64,000 nt of DNA, taken from positions 21,564,964-21,628,963 of the forward strand of contig JAVGWX010000018.1 in assembly GCA_036924085.1 (NCBI GenBank), read 5' to 3'. This document shows, piece after piece, positions 1-11,040 of this stretch. The notes beneath the pieces were generated by a model, which worked only from the letters and a program-made list of their open reading frames with translations, was not told the DNA's origin and searched no databases. Every line of letters begins with the position of its first letter. Positions within the stretch are counted from its first letter, which is position 1. This DNA is from Ariolimax columbianus. Its lineage: Eukaryota; Mollusca; Gastropoda; Stylommatophora; Arionidae. The position numbers were made by a program, and so were the translations under genes.

Positions 1-215
1 TCTCGGCCTTACTGTTACCACACACAAAGCTGCTCTCTGTGAAACAATTTGGTCTCGGCCTCACTGTTACCACACACAAAGCTCTCTGTGAAACAATTTG
101 GTCTCGGCCTTACTGTTAACACACACAAAGCTGCTCTCTGTGAAACAATTTGGTCTCGGCCTTACTGTTACCACACACAAAGCTGTGTGTGAAACAATCT
201 GGTCTCGGCCTTACT
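1..215. repeat. 52-bp minisatellite, cut by the window edge
   Basis: About four tandem copies of a 52-bp unit starting tctcggccttactgtta and ending gaaacaatttgg. Internal units vary by short deletions (one lacks 'ctg' of gctgctctctg). The array begins at or before base 1, so its full length is unknown. Nothing recognisable follows in 216-505. Confidence 0.9.
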
Positions 216-524
216 GCCAACTTGTATAACATATGTTTCCGTGTTGATGTCAGATCAGGGACCGGTCTATTTTGTTTTCTAAAGAACACAACCAGCTGAT
301 AATGGATCATGGCATTAAAATGCGCATGAGAAATTTGAGTGACTAATGCTGAATATGTGGAGAGGACGGACATTGCCATAGAAACACAATTCGCTGCAGA
401 AAAAAACCCACTATTATGTAGAGTCTTTTAGAATGAATTATTTATTATTTGTGGCATTAACATCATTTCAGACGTGGATTTGAAACATTCATCAAGAGTC
501 TACACATAAGCAAGGAGGAGGGGA

Positions 525-1036
525 GGCAGACTAACGTCTGGTCAGGCAAAATGAACTGATCAGACATGTTAGTCAAGGTCAGGTAAAATATACTGATCAG
601 ACATGTTAGTCAGGGTCAAGCAAAATATACTGATCAGACATGTTAGTCAGGGTCAGGCAAAATATACTGATCAGACATGTTAGTCAGGGTCAGGCAAAAA
701 ATATACTGATCAGACATGTTAGTCAGGGTCAGGCAAAATATACTGATCAGACATGTTAGTCAGGGTCAGGCAAAATATACTGATCAGACATGTTAGTCAG
801 GGTCAGGCAAAATATACTTATCAGACATGTTAGTCAGGGTCAAGCAAAATATACTGATCAGACATGTTAGTCAGGGTCAGGCAAAATATACTGATCAGAC
901 ATGTTAGTCAGGGTCAGGCAAAATATACTGATCAGACATGTTAGTCAGGGTCAGGCAAAATATACTGATCAGACATGTTAGTCAGGGTCCTGCAAAATAT
1001 ACTGATCAGACATGTTAGTCAGGGTCAGGCAAAACG
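525..1036. repeat. 37-bp minisatellite inside family D element
   Basis: About 13 tandem units of 37 bp with core gatcagacatgttagtca followed by gggtcaggcaaaatatact. The bases before the array (actaacgtctggtcaggca) match the start of the family D copies at 6985 and 47790, and the unit itself matches DNA present once at 47800-47860. The array is therefore an internal expansion of a dispersed element. Confidence 0.88.
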
Positions 1037-1600
1037 GTACTTGTGCGTCATTTCACCCACGGATTATAATAGGTCAAATGTAGTAGAATGTAGCCACACG
1101 AAGTACCATACTTTTCAATTCGCGCTTCTTCAATTCGCGCGGTAAACCTATGTCCATGTCATTCTCAGATCTATCGCCGTACGTGGAAGATTGATTTATT
1201 GCAGTTGTCACACTTGACACGCAAGAAAATAAATTGTATGCAGTTTTTGCAGGAAAGACGAATTATACACACCCTCCGACTGTGTGCTAAAAATCATGTT
1301 ATGACTTTGTCTCTCACAGTTCGCCAAAATCGTTAGAGATGTCGCACATGTCAGCAGGGCATTCCTGTTCGTTTTGGCTCATGGTTAGAGGGCACCTAAC
1401 CCTAACCCTTACCAAAACGGAACACACAGACACATGATAGATTCCTACATGTGTGAGTTTCTGTGGCGACATCGGAATGAAGTCCGTCAGTTAGACCCGT
1501 TCGACAATATTCTGCAGAACATCACAGAATTTTGGCCTCCTGTAGCTACACACTTATAATTATTTTTGTTCGGAAACCGGTGTGGTCATTGAATGGTATA
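1037..1600. other. Non-coding spacer with a palindromic segment
   Basis: No gene or known repeat recognised. It contains the imperfect inverted repeat listed at 1338-1473 and two telomere-like CCTAA units at about 1396, too few to mean anything. Confidence 0.5.
1338..1473. repeat. Imperfect palindrome, possible MITE
   Basis: Both ends read gatgtcg / cgacatc. Inside, one arm has cgttttggctcatggttag and the other has ctaacccttaccaaaacg, which pair with a few mismatches and gaps. The element is about 136 bp. No clear target-site duplication is visible, so MITE status is a guess. Confidence 0.45.
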
Positions 1601-1639
1601 CAATTTCAGAATGGGGGAATTAACGAACAAAAACCGGCA

Positions 1640-1908
1640 GAACATACTGGCCAAGAAACACACCTTGACTTCCTAGTAGCACTCCCTGAAACTGGCTGTT
1701 TTCACGGGAAAGCGAAGAGGGATCGATGTGTTACCCATAGTAGTCAGTGACACGCAAATGAAGCCAAGTATAGCACAACCGCCTGAAGGCCCACGTCCAG
1801 GTTCATTACCACGCTCGAGATGTGAGGTAAGATACCGCAACCTGCCACTTAACATCCTTATTACAATGCTCAAAAGAGTAACACTCTCATTGTGAGCATT
1901 CGCAAAAA
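1640..1908. repeat. Dispersed family D repeat, 3' portion
   Basis: Matches the family D copies at 6985-7318 and 47765-48150 over the segments around cttccta..aaactggctgttttcac, gtagtcagtgacacgcaa, and the terminal gagcattcgcaaaaaacaa. In the minus reading frame all three copies give alignable peptides with the spaced residues RGP, C-A/S, L and SLTT. This may be a decayed coding segment or simply shared ancestry. No function can be assigned. Confidence 0.6.
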
Positions 1909-2895
1909 ACAAGCAGGGAGGAGAGCTTTTACACTCAAGTAGGGAGGAGAGCTTTTACACTCAAGTAGGGAGGAGAGCTTTTACACTCAAGTAGGGAGGA
2001 GAGCTTCTACACTCAAGTAGGGAGGAGAGCTTTTACACTCAAGTAGGGAGGAGAGCTTTTACACTCAAGTAGGGAGGAGAGCTTCTACACTCAAGCAGGG
2101 AGGAGAGCTTTTACACTCAAGCAGGGAGGAGAGCTTCTACACTCAAGCAGGGAGGAGAGATTCTACTCTCAAGTAGGGAGGAGAGCTTCTACACTCAAGC
2201 AGGGAGGAGAGATTCTACACTCACGTAGGGAGGAGAGATTCTACACTCAAGTAGGGAGGAAAGCTTCTATACTAAAAAAGGGAGGAGAGCTTCTACACTC
2301 AAGTAGGGAGGAAAGCTTCTATACTAAAAAAGGAGGAGAGCTTCTACACTCAAGCAGGGAGGAGAGATTCTACACTCAAGTAGGGAGGAGAGATTCTACA
2401 CTCAAGTAGGGAGGAAAGCTTCTATACTAAAAAAGGGAGGAGAGCTTCTTCACTCAAGTAGGGAGGAACTCTTCTATACTAAAAAAGGAGGAGAGCTTCT
2501 ACACTCAAGTAGGGAGGAGAGCTTTTACACTCAGGTAGGGAGGACAGCTTTTACACTCAAGTAGGGAGGAGAGCTTTTACACTCAGGTAGGGAGGAGAGC
2601 TTCTACACTCAAGCAGGGAGTAAAGATTCTACACTCAAGTAAGGAGGAGAGCTTCTACGCTCAAGTAGGGAGGAAAGCTTCTACACTCAAGTAGGGAGGA
2701 GAGATTCTACACTCAAGTAGGGAGGAGAGCTTCTACACTCAAGCAGGGAGTAGACATTCTACACTCAAGTAGGGAGGAAAGCTTCTACACTCAAGTAGGG
2801 AGGAAAGCTTCTACACTCAAGCAGGGAGTAGACATTCTACACTCAAGTAGGGAGGAAAGCTTCTACACTCAAGTAGGGAGGAGAGCTTTTACATT
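1909..2895. repeat. 26-bp minisatellite, about 38 copies
   Basis: Tandem units of aagtagggaggagagctt plus ttacactc, with common variants (ttctacactc, gcagggag, and a shortened ctatactaaaaaagg). It begins directly at the 3' end of the family D copy. Variation is scattered, which suggests an older array than the 21-bp and 42-bp ones. Confidence 0.93.
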
Positions 2896-2978
2896 CATCT
2901 ATTTTAAAACTAGAAGAAAGAAATATTCTTGAATAAGATACACTGACTTCCTGTGTCCCAAAAGGAACAAGACATCAT

Positions 2979-3577
2979 CAGGCGAGATTGAGATGCATCA
3001 TAGAGACCAATCTTCTACAAGTTTCACCAGAATTACATAAGGCGAGATGCATCATAGAGACCAATCTTCTACAAGTTTCACCAGAATTACATCAGGCGAG
3101 ATGCATCATAGAGACCAATCTTCGACAAGTTTCACCAGAATTACATCAGGCGAGATGCATCATAGAGACCAATCTTCTACAAGTTTCACCAGAATTACAT
3201 CAGGCGAGATGCATCATAGAGACCAATCTTCTACAAGTTTCACCAGAATTACATCAGGCGAGATGCATCATAGAGACCAATCTTCGACAAGTTTCACCAG
3301 AATTACATCAGGCGAGATGCATCATAGAGACCAATCTTCTACAAGTTTCACCAGAATTACATCAGGCGAGATGCATCATAGAGACCAATCTTCGACAAGT
3401 TTCACCAGAATTACATCAGGCGAGATGCATCATAGAGACCAATCTTCTACAAGTTTCACCAGAATTACATCAGGCGAGATGCATCATAGAGACCAATCTT
3501 CGACAAGTTTCACCAGAATTACATCAGGCGAGATGCATCATAGAGACCAATCTTCGACAAGTTTCACCAGAATTACA
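2979..3577. repeat. 54-bp minisatellite, 11 copies
   Basis: Eleven almost identical units containing gatgcatcatagagaccaa and tttcaccagaattacatca. The main difference is a T/G switch in cttctacaag versus cttcgacaag, in the order T T G T T G T G T G G. The unit is a multiple of three, so both strands show long repetitive reading frames. These are artefacts, not genes. Confidence 0.95.
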
Positions 3578-4630
3578 AACACCTGCTTCTTGCAAGAAAG
3601 AGGAGAAAAATTAATTTTGTGTAAAAGTAGATTTGTTGCACGACTTCGGATACATTTATAATAGACTAGCTTTGGTAAACAGTTTACAGGTGGAATGCTG
3701 TAAATCGACCGTTACTTTCACCCCCCCCCCCCCCCCATAAGAGACATGAATTCAAAACTTGGTGAGTTGCTAGTATTATGTATGTGTATTCTATAAGTCA
3801 AGTCCAAACAAACTGTGTGGTGGCAAATTTATTAACGTTAAAACAAACACAGAACCACATGTTTACTTCAAGACACAAGGCCACATTAACAGTGAGCATG
3901 TGGTCGGGATTTAACCCGTGCCCCCGACACGGGAATGTCGTACACTTCGAGCCGGCAAATTCAAATCAAGAATCAGTTTAAAATAGCTGTGTATTGCTGT
4001 AGTCCGTCCCAAAATTCGTTTCCATACTATCAATCAATCTTCTCGAAATCGCCTTCGTGTATAACTCGACTTTTTGGTCTTCAATTTATGACGTCAACTT
4101 TTTATGTTCGATTCATCAAAAGGAAACGTCGTTTGAGCACAGATACGTTTTTGTTCTATAATGTTACACATTTTCAAAACAGTTTGTCCCATACATTAGA
4201 TTTTACAGTACTGCTCAACAAAATGGTTTCAAGGCGTTTCAAAGGCGTATCCTATACATGTGACAAAAAAGGATTTACTGCTTGAACATATGTAATATTA
4301 AATGAACAGTTCTTGTCTTCCGCGAATAACATGTACAGGGCATCTATTCCGACACGTGTCATGAACGAGACGGTGCGATTAATGTCTTCACCGGTTCCTC
4401 ACAGTTTGTCATACAGGGTCGTTCCCAAGGGCCAGACCTCGGTTCTTTGGTTTCTGTATGTGGGGCAGAGCTTGATGAAGAGATGGGAACCAGAGAATAT
4501 GGATATTGACGCAGGAAGAAAGTGCGAGGTACGATCACTCTCTCTTCACCGACACACCTAAGTGAACAATAAACAGAGACGCATGACCAGGTTGTGAGGA
4601 TGGATATAGGTGAGGCACGGATTTAAAATT
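3578..4630. other. Intergenic, no gene recognised
   Basis: Contains a C homopolymer of about 17 bases at 3720 and short chance reading frames. No domain, tRNA-like sequence or repeat family could be recognised. Confidence 0.4.
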
Positions 4631-4633
4631 AAA

Positions 4634-4845
4634 AAAATTTTTTTTGCGTTCGCCTTATTTCTGTAATCCTCAAGACGGCGTCCGTTACACTGTGGTTTTT
4701 ATTTTGCGCTTGTCGGCCCAGTGCATCCGAGTTTAGCATGCATTTTATGTAAGAGTCTGCTTCCTCCTGCATTTTCTAAGGGTTTGCTTCCCCGGGGTAA
4801 CGGCCGGTGCTGTGCTGGGGATCGAACTCAGCACATTCCTATTAT
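4634..4845 (-). mobile_element. tRNA-derived SINE, 5'-truncated copy
   Basis: Same family as 7328-7600, 39241-39504 and 55296-55530. Read on the minus strand it has a B-box-like gagttcgatcccc, the internal catgctaaactcggatgcac module and a 3' A-rich tail (T-run at 4634-4644 on plus). The A-box end is missing and is replaced by a short duplicated sequence (atcataaccat..gtggtgg) at 4850-4900. Confidence 0.75.
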
Positions 4846-5029
4846 GATCATAACCATGTTGTGGTGGAGATAGTGAGGCAGGGATCATAACCATCTTGTG
4901 GTTGTGGATATAGTGAGACAAGGCAAGATCCCAGCGCCTATAGATATCTTTCAAAGAGACACGTAAACAATGATATTAAGATCAATCTGTATTACAGAGG
5001 AAATATTTTTTTTTAAATTGAGGGGTTGA

Positions 5030-5606
5030 AAGTGGATAAATGTCTAGATTAAGATGGTATTCATCCAAAATTACTGTTTGAAACTAGAGACCAACTAGCA
5101 AAACCATTAGCTATATTATGTTCTCAATCACTTGCAAAACAGATTGTTACATGGGGTTGGAAAGATGCAGAAGTGATCCCCTTATTCAAAAAGGGCAAAA
5201 AATCAGATCCAGCAAATTATAGATCGGTGATTTTAACGAGCATAGTCTGTAAATAGTCATAAATAGTCAGCATAGGTTTACTAGAGAGAGATCGTGCTTA
5301 ACAAATCTATTAGAATTCATGGAGGAGGTTACTAAAATTATAGATAAAGGGGAGCCAGTGGATGTTATTTATCTTGATTTTATAAAGGCCTTTGAGTACC
5401 TCATCAAAGATTATTTCGAAAGTTAAAAGCACATAGAATAGGTGGGGATATTGCAAGTGAATTTAAAATTTGTTAACAGGAAGAATGCAGAGGGTGGGCA
5501 TAAATAAGGAGTACTCTGAGTGTTGTGAAGTAAAAACTGGAGTGCCACAGGGCTCGGTTTTGGGACCAATTTTGTTCTTGATATATATAAACGATTTGCC
5601 ATTGAT
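5030..5606 (+). pseudogene. CR1-like LINE reverse transcriptase fragment
   Basis: Conceptual translation across frameshifts gives fingers/palm motifs of non-LTR reverse transcriptases: DGIHPKLL, then WKDAEVIPLFKKGKKSDP, then ANYRS and LTSIVCK at 5150-5250, then NLLEFMEEV, VIYLDFIKAFE, and VPQGSVLGPILFLIYIND ending near 5606. There are stops and frameshifts (for example after IVCK and at FE-stop), and the catalytic YADD segment is missing because homology breaks at 5606. The same family is on the minus strand at 21895-23395. It is a dead fragment. Confidence 0.88.
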
Positions 5607-5966
5607 ACTACGTCTCCGAACTGACCACAACAGAATGAGACACCACCTGTACACCACATTCAAGATAGGTACCACTATGCTATGTTACTTCAGCCTGGTA
5701 AGCATGACAGCAGCACATGTACTTCAAGTCTGCCCCAGCACACAGATCTGAGGGCACTCCAAGTCTGCCTCCAGAACACAGATCTGAGGGCACTCCAAGT
5801 CTGCCCCAGCACACAGGTCTGAGGAGAAGGATGTGGCCGACACTGAATCCCCAAGAGGAGAAACTGTACGTTGGTATTAAAAAAGTGAAAAAGCAGAATT
5901 TATTGAAGAATCCGAAGTGCCAGGTATAAAGTATCAATGATCACAGAAGAAGAAGATGAAGAATAC
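5606..5966 (+). pseudogene. Family A retroelement tail joined to the CR1-like RT
   Basis: From 5608 the sequence switches to a diverged copy of the region downstream of RNase H in family A: LRLRTDHNRMRHHLYTTFK aligns with LRTGHNRLRYHLFNKLK at 20070 and 57730. Then come AAHVLQVCP (for AEHLLQNCP), a partially triplicated ~35-bp stretch with cacacagatctgagggca, and MWPT..EEKLY. It ends in the family's GAA-rich tail at 5943-5963. One reading frame (5470-5751) runs through the join and so fuses two element families. Confidence 0.8.
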
Positions 5967-6164
5967 TAGCTGTCTGTTATTGGCGTTACTCTAAAAAAAT
6001 CAAAGTATTACACGGTTCAAATGAGATATTTGCAATAAAGTGATCCCGGCCACTAGAAGATAGAAAGTAATAAACAAGAAAATCAGACAGAAAGCAGGAA
6101 AGTTGGTAGACAGAAAATATATTGATGGGGACAGGAGCCCAATCCAAATTACAGCATAAATCAA

Positions 6165-6330
6165 CTCACAAGGAAGGGATCACAGTACCTTATTCAGGCT
6201 GAGGACACAACAGATCCAACTTGACAAGCACCTGAACCGAATTCAACAAAAACACACTGCTGAGTGCCAGCTGTGTACACACCCATAAGAAACTGTTAAT
6301 AATCCCTTTGAATGCTAAATAAATGGTACA
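6165..6330 (+). pseudogene. Non-LTR retroelement C-terminal fragment
   Basis: Translation gives STLFRLRTQQIQLDKHLNR followed by TAECQLC, then a stop and ETVNNPFEC. This is the pattern of the Cys-rich tail after RNase H in Jockey/I-type elements (LRTGH..L..HL..I...C.LC....ETVEHFL..C). It is short, with at least one stop. Confidence 0.6.
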
Positions 6331-6439
6331 CTTTGTATTACACTAAAGGTTAAAAGCCAGGGTTCAACTTCATTGTCGTGGGTCACTCCATATGGCTGAG
6401 TCTCTCTCCGCAGAACGGTATGCCACCGTGGTGACTTAA

Positions 6440-6775
6440 TATAGGTTTATAAGATGATCAGAGGAATGGATAAATTAGACTATAACAAGTTTTTTAAAAT
6501 ACAGCCACCTACAATAACACGAGGGCATAGCTACAAGCTGACTAAAGAGAGGTCCAGGTTAGATATTAGGAAATATGTTTTTAGTCAGAGAGTGGTGTCT
6601 GCTTGGAATGCATTGCCAGGGCAGGTAGTGGAGGCAGGGACTGTTAATGCATTTAAGAATAAACTGGATGCGCTTAGGTCTTAGAGCAAGGTGATGTAAA
6701 TGTAACTGGTTGTATACAGACTCTGCAGGGTCTTCTAAACCAGTATAAAGACGTTAAGTTAATTTAAGTTAAGCA
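6440..6775 (+). mobile_element. CR1-like LINE 3' end
   Basis: The frame from 6454 encodes the C-terminus MIRGMDKLDYNKFF, ITRGHSYKL, RSRLDIRKYVFSQRVVSAWN, ALPGQVVEA and NAFKNKLDALRS, the usual end of CR1-like polymerases. The 3' UTR is tggttgtatacagactctgc ... cttctaaaccagtataaag and ends in ttaagttaatttaagttaag. The same terminus is seen at 21895 and 53765 (minus) and 59520 (plus). Confidence 0.9.
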
Positions 6776-6894
6776 CCATACAAAGCATCAAATCCGAAAC
6801 TCCAGCGATGAACCCAGAAATCTTCAGTAAAAATTGTCATCATTAACCGAGGCTAATGGCTTGACCATTTCGCAACAGAGAGCGTCTCATGACA

Positions 6895-6950
6895 CTAGAA
6901 AGCAACTGCCAAACACATGCAGATACCATTTCATGGTATTGGGTATTGTG
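6895..6950 (-). repeat. Family J dispersed repeat fragment
   Basis: The reverse complement reads caataccatgaaatggtatc then tgcatgtgtttggcagttg. It matches plus-strand copies at 21380, 34490 and 56677. Function unknown. Confidence 0.5.
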
Positions 6951-6984
6951 CTGAAGAGACGGGACTTGGGTGATGCTGGATCCG

Positions 6985-7318
6985 TAAAAACAACGTCTGG
7001 TCAAAGAAAACATACTGATTGGGTCAGGTCAAATGTACAAAACCCCCACCTCACTTCCATGCAGGTCTTCCTGGAAACGAGCTGTTTTAATAGCATCCTG
7101 GCTAACAAGGTGGAGGATTGGTGCAATCTCCGTAGTAGTGAGCGACACCCAGTTGATGTCAAGAATAGAGCAACCACTTGGAGGACCTCAGTCTACCTTC
7201 ATCAACACGCCCGAGATATGAGTAAAGATTTTGTAACCCATCACGTAAGGCCGTTGTAAAGGCGCACAAAAGAGTAAACCTACTAATTGTGGGCATTCAA
7301 CAGCAACAAGATTTATTG
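6985..7318. repeat. Dispersed family D repeat
   Basis: Aligned to the copy at 47765-48150 from acgtctggtcaaagaaaac through gtagtagtgagcgacacc to gggcattcaacagcaacaag. The end looks like a short (CAA)n tail. It carries only one copy of the segment that is a 37-bp array at 525-1036. Confidence 0.75.
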
Positions 7319-7327
7319 ATAGTCAGA

Positions 7328-7600
7328 GGGAACGATGTGGGCTAGTGAATAAGTAACATGGCTCACACCCCAAAGGTGCTCGGTTCGATCCCCATCACAG
7401 CACCAGCCGTTAACCCGGGGAAGCAAACCCTTAGAAAATGCCAGAGTCAGACCCTTACATAAAAATGCATGCCGAAGTCGGATGCACAGGGCCGGAAGGC
7501 GCAAAATAAAAACCGCAGCGCAACGCCACAGCCCCCCCCCCCTCCCCTACCCCCCTTCCCAATCCTTGGGGAACAGAGAAATAAGGTGACAGAAAACAAA
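7328..7600 (+). mobile_element. tRNA-derived SINE with perfect 13-bp target-site duplication
   Basis: Flanked by ATTGATAGTCAGA at 7315-7327 and again at 7601-7613. The head is tRNA-like (gggctagtgaataagtaac as A-box region, cggttcgatccccatcac as B box). It is followed by aacccggggaagcaaaccc, the shared module gaagtcggatgcacagggcc, a C-rich tract and ccttggggaacagagaaata. RNA polymerase III promoter and LINE-dependent retroposition are inferred from the structure. Confidence 0.92.
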
Positions 7601-7613
7601 ATTGATAGTCAGA

Positions 7614-8340
7614 AAATTGTATGTTTGAAGAAGATGCAAACGATTCATTCAAATCTACTACATGCTTGAGCCGCTAACACCAGACATAAGAGCAATGAGA
7701 GACCCACAAACAAGATGAATTAAATGTGCAAAACACTGGTGAATAATAATGAAAATCATCATAATAAGAATAAGCTCGTTTATGCTGTTCAATGGCTCCA
7801 GACCAATCACAGTTGAGGTAAAAAGATGTGTGTATGCATGAAATGAAGGCCCTGGATATGAGTCTGGAATCCTGGAAAGGCAAAAACTGCAGATATATCC
7901 AAATGGAGATGTACCCTGAAGATCCACTTCATACTTGATGAAAAGAAGTTCTTACAACATGGAAAAGTGGAAAAACAGCGTCACTAGGAGAAAGAAGTTC
8001 TTACATGGAGAAGTGGAACAACAACGTCGCTAGGAGAAAGAAAATAAAACAACAGCTAAGTAAAGGGTCTTATTTACTACTCCAATGTTCTAATGTGTAT
8101 TGTTTGCTGCACCTGATGAAGGCATTTTTGTTGCAACGTAGGTTTCATTATGAATTGTGTTTCAGAGCTATATTTGAACCAAACTTCTCTATGCGTTATA
8201 CTCCAAAGGCTATAAGAGAGAGAGAGACTGGAGCATGGGGGGACTAGGTTACGAACTCTCTCAGTTTTACCATCTCAAACAATTACTGAATTCGCTCTCC
8301 AATTTTTATTTTCTGCAGACTGACACTAAGCATTAATGTA
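7614..8340. other. Intergenic, no gene recognised
   Basis: Contains a short duplicated segment (aagaagttcttacaacatgga / aagttcttacatggagaagt, 7940-8010). No coding or RNA feature is supported. Confidence 0.4.
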
Positions 8341-8749
8341 GGAATTAGTATTTTTCTATCCACATGTTAACATACTGAAATGATGCTTTAATGTTCTACA
8401 TAGTATCATAATATCAATATTTCAACAAACCAACCTTCGGCTTTAATGTCCTACATAGTATCATAATATCAATATATCAACAAACCAACCTTCAGCTTTA
8501 ATGTCCTACATAGTATCATAATATCAATATATCAAAAAATCAATCTTCGGCTTTAATGTCCTACATAGTATCATACCATCAATATATCAACAAACCAACC
8601 CTGAGCTTTAATGTCCTGTCTAGTATTTTACTATCCATATATCAACACACCCACCCTGAACATTAGTGTCCTATCTAGTATCTTACTATCCATATATCAA
8701 CACACCAGCCTAAAGCATTAGTGCCCTATCTAGTATTTTACTATACTTG

Positions 8750-8890
8750 GAATCCTGGTATTCAAGCAGGTATGTTAATGTCTGTTTCCAGGTAGTCAAA
8801 AGCTTCAGCTATATGTAGTAGGTATTTTACAACTTCATGCAGCCTTCTAGACCTGGGGGAAGATGCAATTAATTAAATTACATTAACCCC
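8750..8890. repeat. Dispersed repeat inserted in the satellite
   Basis: ggaatcctggtattcaagc ... ccaggtagtcaaaagcttc ... agctatatgtagtag resembles 43685-43770 (agtcctggtattctaaacg ... ccaggtagcggaaggctata). At 43.7 kb it adjoins the large TTC tract. Identity unknown. Confidence 0.5.
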
Positions 8891-10740
8891 TAGCATTAGT
8901 GCCCTATCTAGTATTTTACTATCCATATATATCAATATACCAACCCTGAACAATAATGCCATATCTAGTATCTAACTATCTACATGTCAACAGTTGTAGA
9001 CTAATACCGAGCTTTAATGCACTACATGGTATCTTACTAGCCACATGTTAACAGACTTACCCGTTTGTTAATGTTCAACATATTGTCCTGCTATCCACAT
9101 GTTAACGAACCAACACCAAACTTTACAGTCCTGTATAGTATCATATTTTCCATATATCAATTAACCAACACCAAAATTGTAGTGCCTTACACAGCATCTT
9201 GCTGTTATCATGTTAGCAGACCGACACTGATCTTTATTGTCTTATATAGTATCTTAATATCTACATTTTAATAGATGTTAAATGGCACTGATCTTTACTG
9301 TCCTACAAAGTATCTTACTGTTCCCATTGTAACAGACCAACACCCAGGTTTAAGGCTTTGCTTAATTTCTTACTATCCACATGTTAACAGACCAACTTTG
9401 AACTTCAATGTCCTACATAGTATTTTGCTATCCACATGATAACAAACTGACTCTGAGAATTAAAGTTCTAGATAGTAACCTACTATCGACATGTTAACAA
9501 ATGAACTTTGAGATTTAATGTTCTACAAAGTCTGTTACTATCTTCATGATAACAGATTTACACTGACACCTAGCTTGAATTATTCTGCAAAGTATCACAA
9601 TATCCCCATGGTAGCTGATGGACATTATGCACTAATGTTTTATATAGTATTTTATTATTCATATGATAACAGATCAACACTGAGCTTTAAAGTCCTACAT
9701 AGTATTTTATTATCTAGATGTTAAAGACCAATCCAGAACATTAATGTCTTACATAGTATCTTCATGCTCATCTGTTAACAAACCAATACCAAATTGTAAT
9801 GACCTACAGAGTATCTTACAATCCACATGTCAACAGATGCAGACCAGCACAGAGTTTGTGTCCTACATAATATTTTGCAACCCAGATTCTAACAATTTTT
9901 ACTATCCTCATGTTAACAGACCAGCAGCAAGCTTTACTTTCCAACATTGCATTGTACGATCCACTTGGTAATACACCAACAGCAAGCTTTCATGTCCTGT
10001 ATATTTTCTTAATATCCGCAAGTCAGAAGACTGACACCGAGCTGAAATGTGCTACATAGTATCTTACTTTTCCAAATGTTAACAGACAGAACCCAAGTAT
10101 TAGTGTCTTACATAGTATTTTATTATCCACATGTTAACAGATCAACAACAGACGTTACTGTCCTAAATTAAATTTGACTATCCACATGTTAACATACTGA
10201 CGCCATTCATTAATGTCTTAGATCTTACAGTCCCCAAGTTAACAGAGGGACACAAAGTTATATATAGTATCTTACTATCCACATGTTAAAACAGGCACCA
10301 AACTCTATTGTCCTTCATGGTATCTTACTATCCACATGTTAACAGATATGCACCACACTCTATTGTCCTCCATAATATCTTACTATCTACATGTTAACAG
10401 ACAGGCACAAAACTCTATTGTCCTCCATAGTATCTTACTATCCACATGTTAGCAGACATGCCCCAAACTCTATCGTTCTCTATAGTATCGTATTATTCCC
10501 ATGTTAACAGAATAAGCTTTAACATCTTACAAATTTTCTTACTTTCACTGTGTCAACAGAATGACACCAAGCTTTAATTTCCTAAATGTTGTCTTAATAT
10601 CCACTTGTTAGTAAACCAACTCCAAGATTTAATGTCTTACATAGTATCTTACTTTCCACGTGGCAATAGATGTAGGCTGACATTGAGCTCTATAGTCCTA
10701 CATCGTATCATGATATCCATATATTAACAGACCAACCGTA

Positions 10741-11040
10741 AAAGTGTGGCGAAGACACCAGTGAAGAACTGGACAACGATGTTATAAAGAAGGATGGGAG
10801 TTAACAAAAGATCTTCCGAGACTACGTCAGGCGCATATTGTTGCGTCGGAAGATGCCATTGCCAAAATTGATGCAGCAATTAGGGTGGACCGTCGCCGGA
10901 GCTTACGTTCGCTACACTTTTGCCATCATACACTGCCTGCATTTTGCAATGAATGTGAACTGGTCAACATCCGTCAGCTGTTAGAAACCCAATCACCACT
11001 AGCTGATCAACTCTGGACGGATTCTGTATCAAACAAATCT
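10741..11040 (+). other. Coding-like island of unknown identity
   Basis: A non-repetitive insert in the satellite. Frame 10801-11056 is open for 84 codons: LTKDLPRLRQAHIVASEDA, IAKIDAAIRVDRRRSLRSLH, FCHHTLPAFCNECELVNIRQ and LLETQSPLADQLWTDSVS. Composition looks protein-like (balanced charged and aliphatic residues, a C-x2-C). There is no ATG, an in-frame stop lies upstream, and the last codons run back into satellite. It could be an exon remnant or a piece of a transposon; I do not recognise it. Confidence 0.4.

Noticed and set aside
1390..1415. Telomeric repeat
   Set aside because: Only two CCTAA units, within an imperfect palindrome.
525..3577. CRISPR-like arrays
   Set aside because: Repeats are contiguous without unique spacers, and the genome is eukaryotic.
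2988..3661. Two overlapping ~205-codon repeat frames (CIIETNLLQVSPELH, MHHRDQSSTSFTRITSG)
   Set aside because: 54-bp minisatellite artefact with no promoter, splice context or non-repeat domain.
7330..7420. Functional tRNA gene
   Set aside because: A- and B-box words are present, but there is no cloverleaf acceptor pairing, and the unit continues into a SINE body with tail and target-site duplication. The same applies at 39.4, 43.8, 49.6, 55.5 and 59.2 kb.
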